This document shows positions 52,813 to 61,537 of a stretch of 64,000 nucleotides of DNA, piece after piece. How positions within the stretch are numbered: the stretch's first letter is position 1; each line of letters opens with the position of its first letter. Origin of the DNA: Petroclostridium sp. X23 (lineage in GTDB: Bacteria > Bacillota > Clostridia > SK-Y3); NCBI RefSeq assembly GCF_030013905.1, contig NZ_CP124862.1:992001-1056000 (forward strand), given 5' to 3'. A model generated the notes under the pieces. It was given only the letters and a program-made list of their open reading frames with translations, ran no database searches and was not told the DNA's origin. The translations under genes were made by a program, and so were the position numbers.

Positions 52813-52846
52813 ATTGTATTACTAAATTATGAAGAACCTGTGAAGA
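52813..52846 (-). promoter_or_regulatory. Promoter with TCTTCA direct repeat (DUF2933-like gene)
   Basis: On the minus strand TCTTCA-N5-TCTTCA (52846-52830) is followed after exactly 11 bp by TACAAT (52818-52813). The 11-bp period puts both repeats on one DNA face in the -35 region, as expected for an OmpR/PhoB-type activator. Two other promoters in the window have the same layout. Confidence 0.75.
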
Positions 52847-52888
52847 TTTTAATCTAAATTTAAATTTTTATCTATTGGCTGACAGTAC

Positions 52889-53320
52889 TTAAATCTTTCT
52901 AATAAGACTAACTAGGATGTATACGATACTACCGGCTATTAAAGCACCATTAAACCCGAGTTCCATGGATAATATGATTGAAACAACAGAACCAATAACC
53001 GACATTACACCGTTAATTCCCCACATAATAGGAATGATATCGGTTTTTTTATTCTCAGTTAATAGTCTGAGTCCTCTTGGGAATGGTATTCCCATGAAGA
53101 ACCCCTGAATCACCACAAGGAGTGAGGAGATAAGAATTCTGTTTATCAAACTCCAATCTGAAGTGTTTTTAAATATTAGCCCTAGTGAACTTATCAAGAT
53201 AATATTTGAGTTAATTTCATAATTTCTAATCCTTGAAAACACAAGGTTAGAAAAAAGCATAAAAAATAGTTTACCCCAATCCGATAAATAATTCGTCCAA
53301 ACAATCCACAGAAAGGAGTA
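52889..53320 (-). pseudogene. C-terminal half of a spermidine-synthase-like membrane protein, cut off by an IS
   Basis: About 140 codons with FFMGIPFPRGLRLL, IMWGINGVMSVIGSV and GFNGALIAGSIVYILV, the typical end of spermidine-synthase-like proteins with C-terminal helices. The gene at 54697-56709 stops just where this segment should begin, and a transposase gene lies between. The two are therefore the severed parts of one gene. Confidence 0.8.
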
Positions 53321-53335
53321 AACGTTGTACGAATT

Positions 53336-54547
53336 ATGAATCGGCAAACAACATTATTTACTTTAGAGCAAATTATAGAAATTCAACCATTAACAAAATT
53401 ACAAGCTGTTTTAACATTTATTGATTATTCAATTATGCTTGAAACTTTTAAAATTGATGTCAGCAAACGTGGTCCTAAAGGATTTGCGTATACCAGCTTG
53501 CTCAATGCTTTACTTGCAATGCAAATAGATCAAATACCTACTATTAAAGCATTAGTTAAAAGGTTGAAAACAGACCCCGTTTTAAGAGTAACCTGCGGGT
53601 TTGATACTATTGGCAAAACGCCTAGTGCTTCAACTTTCTCTAGGTTTATAGAAAAGCTCTCTAAAACCGATGTACTTGAAAAAACTTTTCAGAGAATGGT
53701 TCGTAGAGCCAAAACCTTGGGACTTATTAATGGTTCCCATGTCTCAATAGATGCATCGAAAATTGATGCCTTTGAGCATGCTGTACCAAAATCAAAAATA
53801 CCAGAAAACAATCCAGAGTTTCCTCACTGGGGTGCCAAGCAAGATACCAATGGCAATATGATAAAATGGTTTGGTTGGAAGATGCATGCTGTAGTAGATA
53901 CAACAAGCGGAATCCCATTAGGGTACATCATAACCCCTGCAAATGTTGCAGATATGGTAATGGCAATACCACTAATGAATAAGCTTAAGGCAGATTATGA
54001 AGACTTATTCAAACCATCTTACTACATTATGGATACAGGCTATGATATACCATCTATCTATCAACATGCTGTATCATTTGGTGCTCAAGCTATTATGCCA
54101 ATTAACTGGAGAAATACGAAAACTCCACCTGAAGGCATTAACTGGGAAGGTCAACTTGTTTGCACCATGAATTATCCGTATGTGAATGGTGGAAATGATA
54201 ATGGAACCATTCGGTTATTATGTCCCCACGCTTGCGGAAAAGCCAATTGTCCTATGGGTTCAAGTTGGTGTACGAGTACAAAATCAGGATACATTGGCAA
54301 AGTTAAAATTAAGGATAATCCACGGTTTATATCTTATCCATTACGAGGAACAGAAGCATGGGACAATCTATATGATGAAAGAACATCCGTTGAACGCTTT
54401 TTTGGTGATGGAAAAGAAAACTATGCTTTAAACAATCTGCGTGTAGCAGGGCTAAAAAAAGCAAAAGTATTCATGGATTTAGCCTGCATTGCAATTATTG
54501 CTACAAGAATTACAAAAGCAGAACAATCAAAAAATATTGCAGCTTAG
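53336..54547 (+). CDS. IS5/IS1182-like DDE transposase
   Basis: A 403-aa transposase with N-terminal DUF772-like region (GFAYTSLLNALLAMQID, TPSASTFSRFIEKL) and DDE domain (HVSIDASKIDAFE, YYIMDTGYDIPSIYQ, DERTSVERFFGDGKENYALN). It appears intact. The family assignment is by overall layout. It separates the two halves of the spermidine-synthase-like gene and lies antisense to it; the exact IS ends were not resolved. Confidence 0.85.
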   Translation: MNRQTTLFTLEQIIEIQPLTKLQAVLTFIDYSIMLETFKIDVSKRGPKGFAYTSLLNALLAMQIDQIPTIKALVKRLKTDPVLRVTCGFDTIGKTPSASTFSRFIEKLSKTDVLEKTFQRMVRRAKTLGLINGSHVSIDASKIDAFEHAVPKSKIPENNPEFPHWGAKQDTNGNMIKWFGWKMHAVVDTTSGIPLGYIITPANVADMVMAIPLMNKLKADYEDLFKPSYYIMDTGYDIPSIYQHAVSFGAQAIMPINWRNTKTPPEGINWEGQLVCTMNYPYVNGGNDNGTIRLLCPHACGKANCPMGSSWCTSTKSGYIGKVKIKDNPRFISYPLRGTEAWDNLYDERTSVERFFGDGKENYALNNLRVAGLKKAKVFMDLACIAIIATRITKAEQSKNIAA

Positions 54548-54574
54548 TATTTTAATTATCAAGGAACAGGAGAT

Positions 54575-54708
54575 GATATTTCTTAATTTCAAAACTATAT
54601 AGTTGTGGATAACTATCTATTGTAAGGATAGTCTAACCTTTTTTTGCACAATTTCAAAAATATCAGTAGGAATTATCCACATTCTTGATTTTTGAATTAT
54701 GAAATATC
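54575..54708. repeat. Imperfect inverted repeat flanking a pair of DnaA-box-like 9-mers
   Basis: GATATTTC at 54575 and GAAATATC at 54708 begin about 20-bp inverted arms (one mismatch, one gap). Between them TGTGGATAA (54604-54612) and TTATCCACA (54673-54681) are exact inverted DnaA-box sequences. The segment follows the transposase gene and may include the IS right end or be a separate small element. Confidence 0.6.
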
Positions 54709-56709
54709 CTCATTTACGATAACAATAAATATTGGCGGTAAATATATTCTTTTTACCGTTTTACTAAATACCTTGCTGCTGCTCATAAAACTTCCTAAGC
54801 CACATCCGATTAATAGCGCTGCTAGGATATACGAAAAAGCGAGAACAGGGTGTCCGAGATACAAGATAAACTTTTGTATAAGCGGAATTTCTATTAACAT
54901 GAATCCTGCACCCAGTCCACTGAAATATAGTGTAGGCTTTGCAGCACCATGTTGTATAATAAACGGTACAAATAGAATAAAACCACCTATAAGTGTAAAG
55001 AACAATATGAAAACCAAGACAGGTGATATTCCTTTGGTAAAGTTATAGAAATACGGATTATCATCTGTTGCAGGGGTTACGTTATAAGTAAAGCCTGTCA
55101 AATACTCAGCCATCGAAATATGCTCTTCCTTAATGTGCTGCAGCGGCCCCTCTTCATATACATGCGGAGTATATAAAGGAAGGTTACCATTTTTATAGGC
55201 ACTCTGCGCCAATTCTTTACTTTGCTGTTCAGTAAATGGCTGATTTTTAATGATTACCATAGGATTATGAATATGCTCCCCGCCATGCTGGGCTTGAGGT
55301 ATATTTTTTCTGAATATCGCAATATACTTTGGTGCATCTTTTACCGGTATCCCTCTATTTTTTAACGCAAGGATGGCAGTTGCTACAATTTTGCCCAAGT
55401 CCTCCTGATCATGGGTGAAAAATGCAAGTTTTCCATCATCTCTTAAATGTGCTAAATAGTCCTGTATAGCTTCAGTGGTATATATATAATTTTCTGATAA
55501 TGCATATCCTGCACCTTGAGACGTACTGGTCATAACAAGAGATAAAAAGATAACATCATACTTATCTTGTGTCTTTCTTATATAATTCCGGCCATCTTCC
55601 CCATACACTCTCACTTCCGGTCTATCGTATATGTTTCCGTTGAACTCTTTAAACTGCCGTACTGCATCAATACTTGAAGTATTAATTTCAACTGCAGTAA
55701 TATCCTTGCTTCCACCAGCCAATGCAAAGAGAATATCTCTTCCCCCACCGGGACCGATAATTAACGTACTGTCATTCTTTCCAAAAGAAAAAGGGATAAA
55801 TTCCGTATTTTTTTTATACTTCTCAAGACTTTCCATATTTCCGTCAAATCTATACATCGGCGCATTGGCTGCTCCGTCGATGGTAACCACCATTTGTTCA
55901 GGATCCTCTTTGATCTTAATCACATCGGTTCTTGAAAAAGCATTCCACTGCGTATAAACAATTTCACCATTTTTACCTGATTTGCTTATATTACCCAATG
56001 TCTTTGAAACATTTGTTTTAATTCCGTTAAAGTTCTGCTCAATATTATCTACATATTGCCCAGGTAATAAAATAGCAGCAAGCAATAGTACAGGTAAAAC
56101 ATAATTAACAGCATTTTTAATCTTTAAAGCGCTTGAATATACTAGTGCTGCTAACGATGCAATAATACAGACCAGTATAACCGACCTATACATTCCCAGA
56201 TAATTTAATGACATCAGTACAGCGACACTTCCTACCCCCGAACCCAATAAATCTGCAAAATACAGTTTATTGCTTATTCCTGATAACTCCCTGAAAAGCG
56301 TGGAAAAAAAGTACCCTCCAATCACAAAGGGAATAGTACCTAATACAGCATATACAAGCAGGCCGCTAACATACGGTAATATATAAATCAACCCTAGTAC
56401 AAATAAATAAGAGACTGAAAGAATGGTCACTGCTTTATTGATATTTTCTAGAGGTACTGCTTCACTTCCTTTTGCATCTCTTATTTTTTTCAAAATACTT
56501 TTTTGTTTTTTTTCCTGCTGCTTATAGGCAATGATCCCACCTATTCCCAATCCGAACACTGCAAAAGAGGTAATTAAAAATACATAATGATACCAAAGAA
56601 TTGCAGAATAAATTCTAGTCAGTACGACCTGATAAGTAAACAATGAAACTGAAACAAGGAAAACACTTAACAAAACAAAAACTTTGTCTTTGACGTTCTC
56701 TATTTTCAT
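54697..56709 (-). CDS. Spermidine-synthase-like membrane protein, C-terminally truncated
   Basis: About 670 aa. Six or more N-terminal helices are followed by a SAM-dependent methyltransferase/aminopropyltransferase-like domain (STLIIGPGGGRDILFALAGG, DITAVEIN, YDVIFLSLVMTSTSQGAGY) and then C-terminal helices (GLGAGFMLIEIPLIQKFILY). The frame ends at NEDIS, next to the IS; the normal end is at 52889-53320. The ATG at 56709 is preferred, about 12 bases after AAAGGA. The promoter that probably served it lies beyond an IS110 element, at 60.5 kb. Confidence 0.75.
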   Translation of the reverse strand: MKIENVKDKVFVLLSVFLVSVSLFTYQVVLTRIYSAILWYHYVFLITSFAVFGLGIGGIIAYKQQEKKQKSILKKIRDAKGSEAVPLENINKAVTILSVSYLFVLGLIYILPYVSGLLVYAVLGTIPFVIGGYFFSTLFRELSGISNKLYFADLLGSGVGSVAVLMSLNYLGMYRSVILVCIIASLAALVYSSALKIKNAVNYVLPVLLLAAILLPGQYVDNIEQNFNGIKTNVSKTLGNISKSGKNGEIVYTQWNAFSRTDVIKIKEDPEQMVVTIDGAANAPMYRFDGNMESLEKYKKNTEFIPFSFGKNDSTLIIGPGGGRDILFALAGGSKDITAVEINTSSIDAVRQFKEFNGNIYDRPEVRVYGEDGRNYIRKTQDKYDVIFLSLVMTSTSQGAGYALSENYIYTTEAIQDYLAHLRDDGKLAFFTHDQEDLGKIVATAILALKNRGIPVKDAPKYIAIFRKNIPQAQHGGEHIHNPMVIIKNQPFTEQQSKELAQSAYKNGNLPLYTPHVYEEGPLQHIKEEHISMAEYLTGFTYNVTPATDDNPYFYNFTKGISPVLVFILFFTLIGGFILFVPFIIQHGAAKPTLYFSGLGAGFMLIEIPLIQKFILYLGHPVLAFSYILAALLIGCGLGSFMSSSKVFSKTVKRIYLPPIFIVIVNEDIS

Positions 56710-56927
56710 GTTTATATCCATTCCTTTCGCTTCGCTCAAGGCACAAAACGTAATGAAAAGTGCTTTTGAGCGTTATTTGTTTTATAATTAAGTCCATAGG
56801 GATTTCGGTAAACTACAAATCACGGGGAGGTGAGTGGGCTATCTGACTTATCAGATGACCGTATGTTTATATGTGTAGATCGCCTTTTCGTGAGTAAGCA
56901 GAGCCGTTACCGACTTTGCTCCTCTTT

Positions 56928-56960
56928 GAACCGTACGTGCGCAACTAACGCATACGGCTC
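56928..56960 (-). ncRNA. Group II intron domain V
   Basis: GAGCCGUAUGCG and GCACGUACGGUUC enclose a short loop: the 33-nt hairpin with the conserved catalytic-triad bases and internal bulge of domain V. It begins 10 bp after the reverse-transcriptase stop codon. Confidence 0.9.
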
Positions 56961-56970
56961 CCCAACAACT

Positions 56971-58278
56971 TTACGCGTTATTTGCAATTAGGCTTACATA
57001 TATCTTTGGATTAGCTATTGGGAAGGTTTTTAACAATCCATCCCGAAATGCATCCCAAGTATAGCTTTTCCTCTCGCTTCTTCGGTTCAGCCACTTAAAC
57101 AGTAGATTAACTATCATGAATCGGAATTTCGCAATACTTTCAAAGTTATCTGTAACTCCGTAGTAATGATAGTGCCCCAGCAGCGATTGGTTAAATCTGG
57201 TAATTATATCTTTGACAGACCAATCTCGGTGCTCCTTTAACCACAGATTCAGCTTTTTCAGTTTTGCTGTAGTTTTCTTGCGGCACGATATCACCTTGAC
57301 ACGAAAGAATCTTTTCTTAGTGTCCATGCTACAATAGAAAGTAAAACCAAGGAAATCAAACGTTTCTGGTTTTCCCTCGCTCCTTGCTGCCCGGTCTTTT
57401 TCCGCAAACCTACCAAATTCCAATATCCGTGTCTTTTCTTCCGCTAATTCAAGTCCGAACTTCGTAAACCGTTTCGGTAGCTCCTTGTAGAACTTTTCTG
57501 CATCCTCTTTGTATTGAAAGCAACATACAAAATCATCACAATATCGGATAATATATGCATCCCCTCGGCACTCTTTGCTTATCTTTATGGTAAACCACAA
57601 GTCAAGTACATAGTGTAAATAGATGTTTGCAAAGATTGGAGATGCAGCTGAGCCCTGCGGGCTGCCGACTTCATGTTCCAGTAATTCCCCTCCATCTAGC
57701 ACATCTGCTTTCAGCATCTTCTTGATAAGATCGATAAATTTTCTGTCAGCTATGTCATGTTCCAGAAATTGAATCATCCACTCATGGTCTATGGTGTCAA
57801 AGAATGACCGAATATCTGCCTCTACTACATAACCTACATTCTTGCGGATACATTCTATCAGCTTCCGTACTGCCTGATGGCAATTCTTTTCAGGTCGGAA
57901 TCCATAGGAAAATTCATAGAACTTTGGCTCATATATTACAGATAAAATTTCGGCAACCCGATTTTCCACTAACTTATCCTCGTAGCAAGAAATTCCCAAT
58001 GGTCTCTTTTTCTTGCTTCCCGGCTTATCTATATAGACCCTTCGTGTGGGTTGCGGTTGGTACGCTTGTCTTTTCATACGCAAAACTAGCTGTTCAATAT
58101 TTTCCTCCAGGTTCTTAGCATACTCATCCTTGCTCACTTTGTCGATGCCTTTAGCCTTCTTGCCATCCATTCTTCGATGAATTTGTTTTAGACTAGCTTC
58201 GTCAATAAAATGTGCTAGATTTTGTACTTTTACGTTCCTTTTTGCAATTTCGCTTATCCTGTGCAGTTCTATTGTCAT
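56971..58278 (-). CDS. Group II intron reverse transcriptase/maturase
   Basis: A 435-aa LtrA-type protein. Reverse-transcriptase blocks are present (GIDKVSKDEYAKNL, YVVEADIRSFFDTIDHEW, GSPQGSAASPIFANIYLHYV, and YIIRYCDDFVCCF where the usual YADD is YCDD), followed by a maturase (X) domain with FDFLGFTF and the RFNQSLLGHYHYYG motif. No HNH endonuclease domain is visible at the end. It promotes splicing and retrohoming of its own intron. Confidence 0.93.
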   Translation of the reverse strand: MTIELHRISEIAKRNVKVQNLAHFIDEASLKQIHRRMDGKKAKGIDKVSKDEYAKNLEENIEQLVLRMKRQAYQPQPTRRVYIDKPGSKKKRPLGISCYEDKLVENRVAEILSVIYEPKFYEFSYGFRPEKNCHQAVRKLIECIRKNVGYVVEADIRSFFDTIDHEWMIQFLEHDIADRKFIDLIKKMLKADVLDGGELLEHEVGSPQGSAASPIFANIYLHYVLDLWFTIKISKECRGDAYIIRYCDDFVCCFQYKEDAEKFYKELPKRFTKFGLELAEEKTRILEFGRFAEKDRAARSEGKPETFDFLGFTFYCSMDTKKRFFRVKVISCRKKTTAKLKKLNLWLKEHRDWSVKDIITRFNQSLLGHYHYYGVTDNFESIAKFRFMIVNLLFKWLNRRSERKSYTWDAFRDGLLKTFPIANPKIYVSLIANNA

Positions 58279-58972
58279 TCTTGTTCAGCTCCTGTCTGGA
58301 ATAAAATTTCATTGCACAGTTCAGTTGTTGCTACCCCCTTCCCTCTATCCGCTTTCACGGACTTCTACAGTACTATGAGGTAGTCGGACTCCCTGTTGAG
58401 CGTCTGGTTGGCTCATCTTTGTAGGATTTGCTTCTCCATACTGCCAATGGCAGACTCAGCAGGGTCTCATCTGTTCTCCTGAATCCCTCTACATCCTCGC
58501 CGAGCTTTTAAACCCCGGAAGAGCCAACATACACTCACCATTTCGTATATGTTGATGCTGCCTGCTGTCTGCTTGACGACATCGGCCTCTTCGTCATTTT
58601 ATTTATTTCGTGGCTAAATCGCTTCAACTTTCGCTTTCGGCTCGGTCTGTTTCCTGTCCTACGCTTAATACTGACGTTACCGTTTTGCATCCAAGGACTA
58701 GGTACAGGCTGCTGGTTAGACTTTACCTGGTGGATATTTCCACTGTGATTCAGAAGCTTACAATTGCTTCCTTGTTATATTCAAAAGCAAGTGGAACGCT
58801 TGCGGAGTATCCCCCCCGCTGCATTCGCAGCTCGCACCAAGCACAAATAAGTGTACCTTTGAGTACGTAACCTTATCTTTGTTTAAACAATCTCGTTTAT
58901 ATGCTAGGCGTTCAGTCAATGCCGTATCCCCCTATAATTCTTGCGAGCTTTCCAGTTCAGAAAGGAGTCCCT

Positions 58973-60220
58973 ATGGCTTTAAAAATTGTGTACAAAGTCT
59001 GCTGTGGGATTGATGTTCACAAAACTTTTGTTGTTGCCTGTATCGCTTCCACCAACAATCAAGGTGTTACCACCTACAAGCGCCACCGCTTTTCCACTTA
59101 CACTAAAGGTTTGAAAGAGCTGTTACAATGGCTGCTTGAATTTAACTGTAAGGATGTCTGTATGGAATCTACAGGAAAGTACTGGATTCCAGTGTACAAC
59201 GTCTTGGAAGAAAACTGTTCTATTGTACTTGCACATCCTAAGTATGTTAAGGCTATTCGTGGTAAAAAGACTGACAAGAAAGATGCTAAATGGATTGCTG
59301 ACCTGTTTAAGCATGATCTTGTTGCCGGTAGCTTTATGCCTCCTGCGGATATCCGCCAGCTTCGTGACCTAATGCGCTATCGTTACAAACTAACCTGCTT
59401 TATGTCCAGCGAAAAGAATAGACTCCAAAACTGTCTCACGGTTTCCAATATTCAATTGGGAAACGTTGTATCGGACACTTTTGGTAAAAGTTCTAAAAGA
59501 ATTCTGGATAAGATTCTTGAAAATCCTCAGGATACTTCCTTTGATATAGAACCTTTAATTCATAGCTCTATGAAAGGTAAAATCCCTGAATTAGAGCTCG
59601 CCATTGACGGCTATATTACACCGGAACAGGCTGGTAAATTAAAGATTATCAAAAAGCATTTTGAAGATTTGGAATCCCGGAAAACAGAGCTAGAAGAACT
59701 GATTCTTGCGCTCGCCAGTCCCTATCAGCAAAAACTCGACCTAATTCTAACCGCTCCATCCTTTAAGAACATTTTCTCTGCAATTACAGTTATCTCAGAG
59801 ATTGGTGTTAATATGGAGTCTTTTCCTTCGGCGAAACACTTATGTTCTTGGGCAGGTCTTACGCCTACCAATAATGAAAGTGCAGGGAAGAAAAAGTCTG
59901 TCCGGGTTTCCAAAGCCGGATGCTACATCAAGCCACTTTTGGTTCAATGCGCCAACTCAGTGGTCAAAAGTGAAAAGCATCCTGAAATACGTAACCGCTA
60001 CCTCCGCCTCAGGAAACGCCGCGGTCACAAGAAGGCAATCATTGCAATAGCAAGAATGCTTCTAACAGCATTATACAACATGTTGAAGAATAATGAACCA
60101 TATAATGCTGAACTTTATAGGAAATCTGACATTATTCCTGCCAATCGCGAGATTACAGTGGAGCAGGCTATATTAATAGCAAAATTCCAAGGTTATAGAA
60201 TTAAGTCAGCTACTGAATAA
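58973..60220 (+). CDS. IS110-family transposase
   Basis: A 415-aa DEDD transposase. The N-terminal RuvC-like domain begins CCGIDVHKTFVVACI with MESTGKYWIPVYNVLE and KKTDKKDAKWIADLF, and the C-terminal transposase_20 domain contains FSAITVISEIG, FPSAKHLCSWAGLTPTNNES and the catalytic Ser region SAGKKKSVRVSKAG. IS110 enzymes use a bridge RNA to choose the target. The ATG at 58973 is chosen because AAAGGAG lies upstream; the longer frame starts in the non-coding end. Confidence 0.92.
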   Translation: MALKIVYKVCCGIDVHKTFVVACIASTNNQGVTTYKRHRFSTYTKGLKELLQWLLEFNCKDVCMESTGKYWIPVYNVLEENCSIVLAHPKYVKAIRGKKTDKKDAKWIADLFKHDLVAGSFMPPADIRQLRDLMRYRYKLTCFMSSEKNRLQNCLTVSNIQLGNVVSDTFGKSSKRILDKILENPQDTSFDIEPLIHSSMKGKIPELELAIDGYITPEQAGKLKIIKKHFEDLESRKTELEELILALASPYQQKLDLILTAPSFKNIFSAITVISEIGVNMESFPSAKHLCSWAGLTPTNNESAGKKKSVRVSKAGCYIKPLLVQCANSVVKSEKHPEIRNRYLRLRKRRGHKKAIIAIARMLLTALYNMLKNNEPYNAELYRKSDIIPANREITVEQAILIAKFQGYRIKSATE

Positions 60221-60471
60221 CCTTAATTTTTCAATATTAAATTTTTTGACTAGCGAAAGGTGGTCTATTTGGTATGCCCTCTAATCTGGTTAAGTGCTCT
60301 TTTATTCTTTTTCAACCTTTTTCCCCTTCCTCTATAATATAATTATTCTCTTTTTGCTTTAAACTTTCGAACATCACATTGGATTCTTTTCATATTTTTC
60401 GACCAATCCTTCACCATTAGTTAACTATCCATTCCAACGTATTCCGATCTATTATATCAGTTTTAATACCA

Positions 60472-60505
60472 ATTATAGTTGATAATTTTGAAGAACTTAT
60501 GAAGA
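60472..60505 (-). promoter_or_regulatory. Promoter with TCTTCA direct repeat (cut off from its gene)
   Basis: On the minus strand TCTTCA-N5-TCTTCA (60505-60489), then 11 bp, then TATAAT (60477-60472). About 200 bp downstream, sequence passes into the IS110 element. Without that element the next gene on this strand is the spermidine-synthase-like gene (56709), the probable original target. Confidence 0.75.
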
Positions 60506-60539
60506 TGATAAACAAAGAAGTAGATTTAAAACCTTCCGT

Positions 60540-60800
60540 CAACAATACTACTTCGGACTGTTGTACGGATTTCAAACCAGATTCGGGGATTTGATCAATA
60601 ACTCTTGCACCATTTCCTTCAACTCTATATAATAAATTGGAGCTTCTTAGCATTTCTTGCGCCTGCCGGATATCTATATTGGTAACATTACGAACATCCA
60701 CATTGACTGCCATTAGCTCCTGTTCTGTATGTGTTGGCTCCACGTTCATATAGTTCATAATATTATTGATAATATTTCTTACAACATGCTCAAATTACAT
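60540..60800 (-). pseudogene. C-terminal PASTA fragment of a SpoVD/penicillin-binding protein-like gene
   Basis: NIINNIMNYMNVEPTHTEQEL followed by a PASTA domain (VRNVTNIDIRQAQEMLRSSN, VIDQIPESGLKSVQQSEVVLL) matches the end of SpoVD/PBP2-type proteins, where NYLN-EP-YT and a PASTA repeat close the chain. The transpeptidase part is absent. After VLL the frame runs into the TCTTCA promoter, so homology ends near 60540. Confidence 0.6.
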
Positions 60801-60964
60801 AATAATCGAAATAAGAAACGATGAGTCGCTGAAGGTTACATGAATTAACGTTCTTCCTTGTTGAAAATACCGCCAAAACCAGAAAATAGTATACGTTTAG
60901 CAATTCGGAAGATAATAAATATGAATATAATTATAAATTCAATATATAAAGAGAGGTGTTTACT

Positions 60965-61189
60965 TTGATAAACCAAATTATTTATACCACAAGAATTGAT
61001 GCAGCTAATGACCCGGTTGATTATTCAATCACCCTGTCCCAATTTGTCTATCATGCGACAAAACCGGGAAACAGGCCTAATTCCGTCATACTTGCTGATA
61101 AGGTAGAAAATGAATTAAAACGGTTATCACCCTATATCACCTTTTTTAATACACTTGAGGATTTCATTGCAAAATGGAGTGGATTATAA
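60965..61189 (+). CDS. Unknown 74-aa protein
   Basis: A small soluble protein (YTTRIDAANDPVDYSITLSQ, then RPNSVILADKVENELKRLSP and a Trp-containing end). A TTG at 60965 six bases after GAGAGGTG is the likely start; the GTG at 60956 lies inside that site. A terminator follows. Not recognised. Confidence 0.55.
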   Translation: MINQIIYTTRIDAANDPVDYSITLSQFVYHATKPGNRPNSVILADKVENELKRLSPYITFFNTLEDFIAKWSGL

Positions 61190-61210
61190 CTTTGGCTAAA
61201 GTTAAAAATA

Positions 61211-61247
61211 AAAAGTGCTAAGTTATCCTGTAACCAGCACCTTTTAT
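61211..61247 (+). terminator. Terminator after the 74-aa gene
   Basis: AAAAGTGCT pairs with AGCACCTTTT (one mismatch), extended inside by GTTA/TAAC around TCCTG, followed by TTTTATC. It lies about 20 bp after the stop codon and separates this gene from the converging SHOCT gene. Confidence 0.65.
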
Positions 61248-61292
61248 CATATCTAAATAATTGATATTATCCATAGTCTAAAGCTCAAAATA

Positions 61293-61520
61293 TTAGCGCC
61301 TTAATAGTATGGCTTTTTTTCGGTTGTACTCTTCTTCATTAATTTCGCCTCTTGCAAATCTTTCATTAAGAATTGCTAATGAATTATCATATTCTCTTTC
61401 GTTTCTTACATTACTGTTACCAGATAGTTTAATAACTGCATATACAATAACTCCAATTAAAATTAGTGGTATAAGCATTCCAAACCAACCTCCCATCATA
61501 CCATAGCCCCATCCCATCAT
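61293..61520 (-). CDS. SHOCT-domain small membrane protein
   Basis: A 75-aa protein: Gly/Met-rich start (MMGWGYGMMGG), one membrane helix (MLIPLILIGVIVYAVIKL), then a C-terminal SHOCT motif (LNERFARGEINEEEYNRKK). SHOCT domains are short C-terminal oligomerisation modules of many envelope proteins. GGAGAG precedes the ATG. The gene follows the PepSY-like gene by 17 bp. Confidence 0.9.
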   Translation of the reverse strand: MMGWGYGMMGGWFGMLIPLILIGVIVYAVIKLSGNSNVRNEREYDNSLAILNERFARGEINEEEYNRKKAILLRR

Positions 61521-61537
61521 AATAATCTCTCCTTTCC

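Larger units (their letters stand above)
56890..58837 (-). mobile_element. Group II intron
   Basis: About 1.95 kb on the minus strand. The 5' end reads GUGCGAGCUGCG at 58837, the reverse-transcriptase gene follows at 58278-56971, then domain V (56928-56960) and a domain VI-like hairpin up to the likely 3' end ...UUACUCAC at 56890. These are the standard parts in the standard order. It sits antisense to, and just upstream of, an IS110 transposase gene. Confidence 0.85.
56839..60266 (+). mobile_element. IS110-family element interrupted by a group II intron
   Basis: The transposase gene at 58973-60220 is intact. Candidate ends are the CT dinucleotides at 56839 (TGGGCTATCTGAC) and 60265 (TGGTCTATTTGG), fitting the CT core of IS110 elements such as IS621. 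The left non-coding end, where IS110 bridge RNAs are encoded, is 51 bp plus 135 bp once the intron at 56890-58837 is removed, about 186 bp. The end assignment is an inference. Confidence 0.6.
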
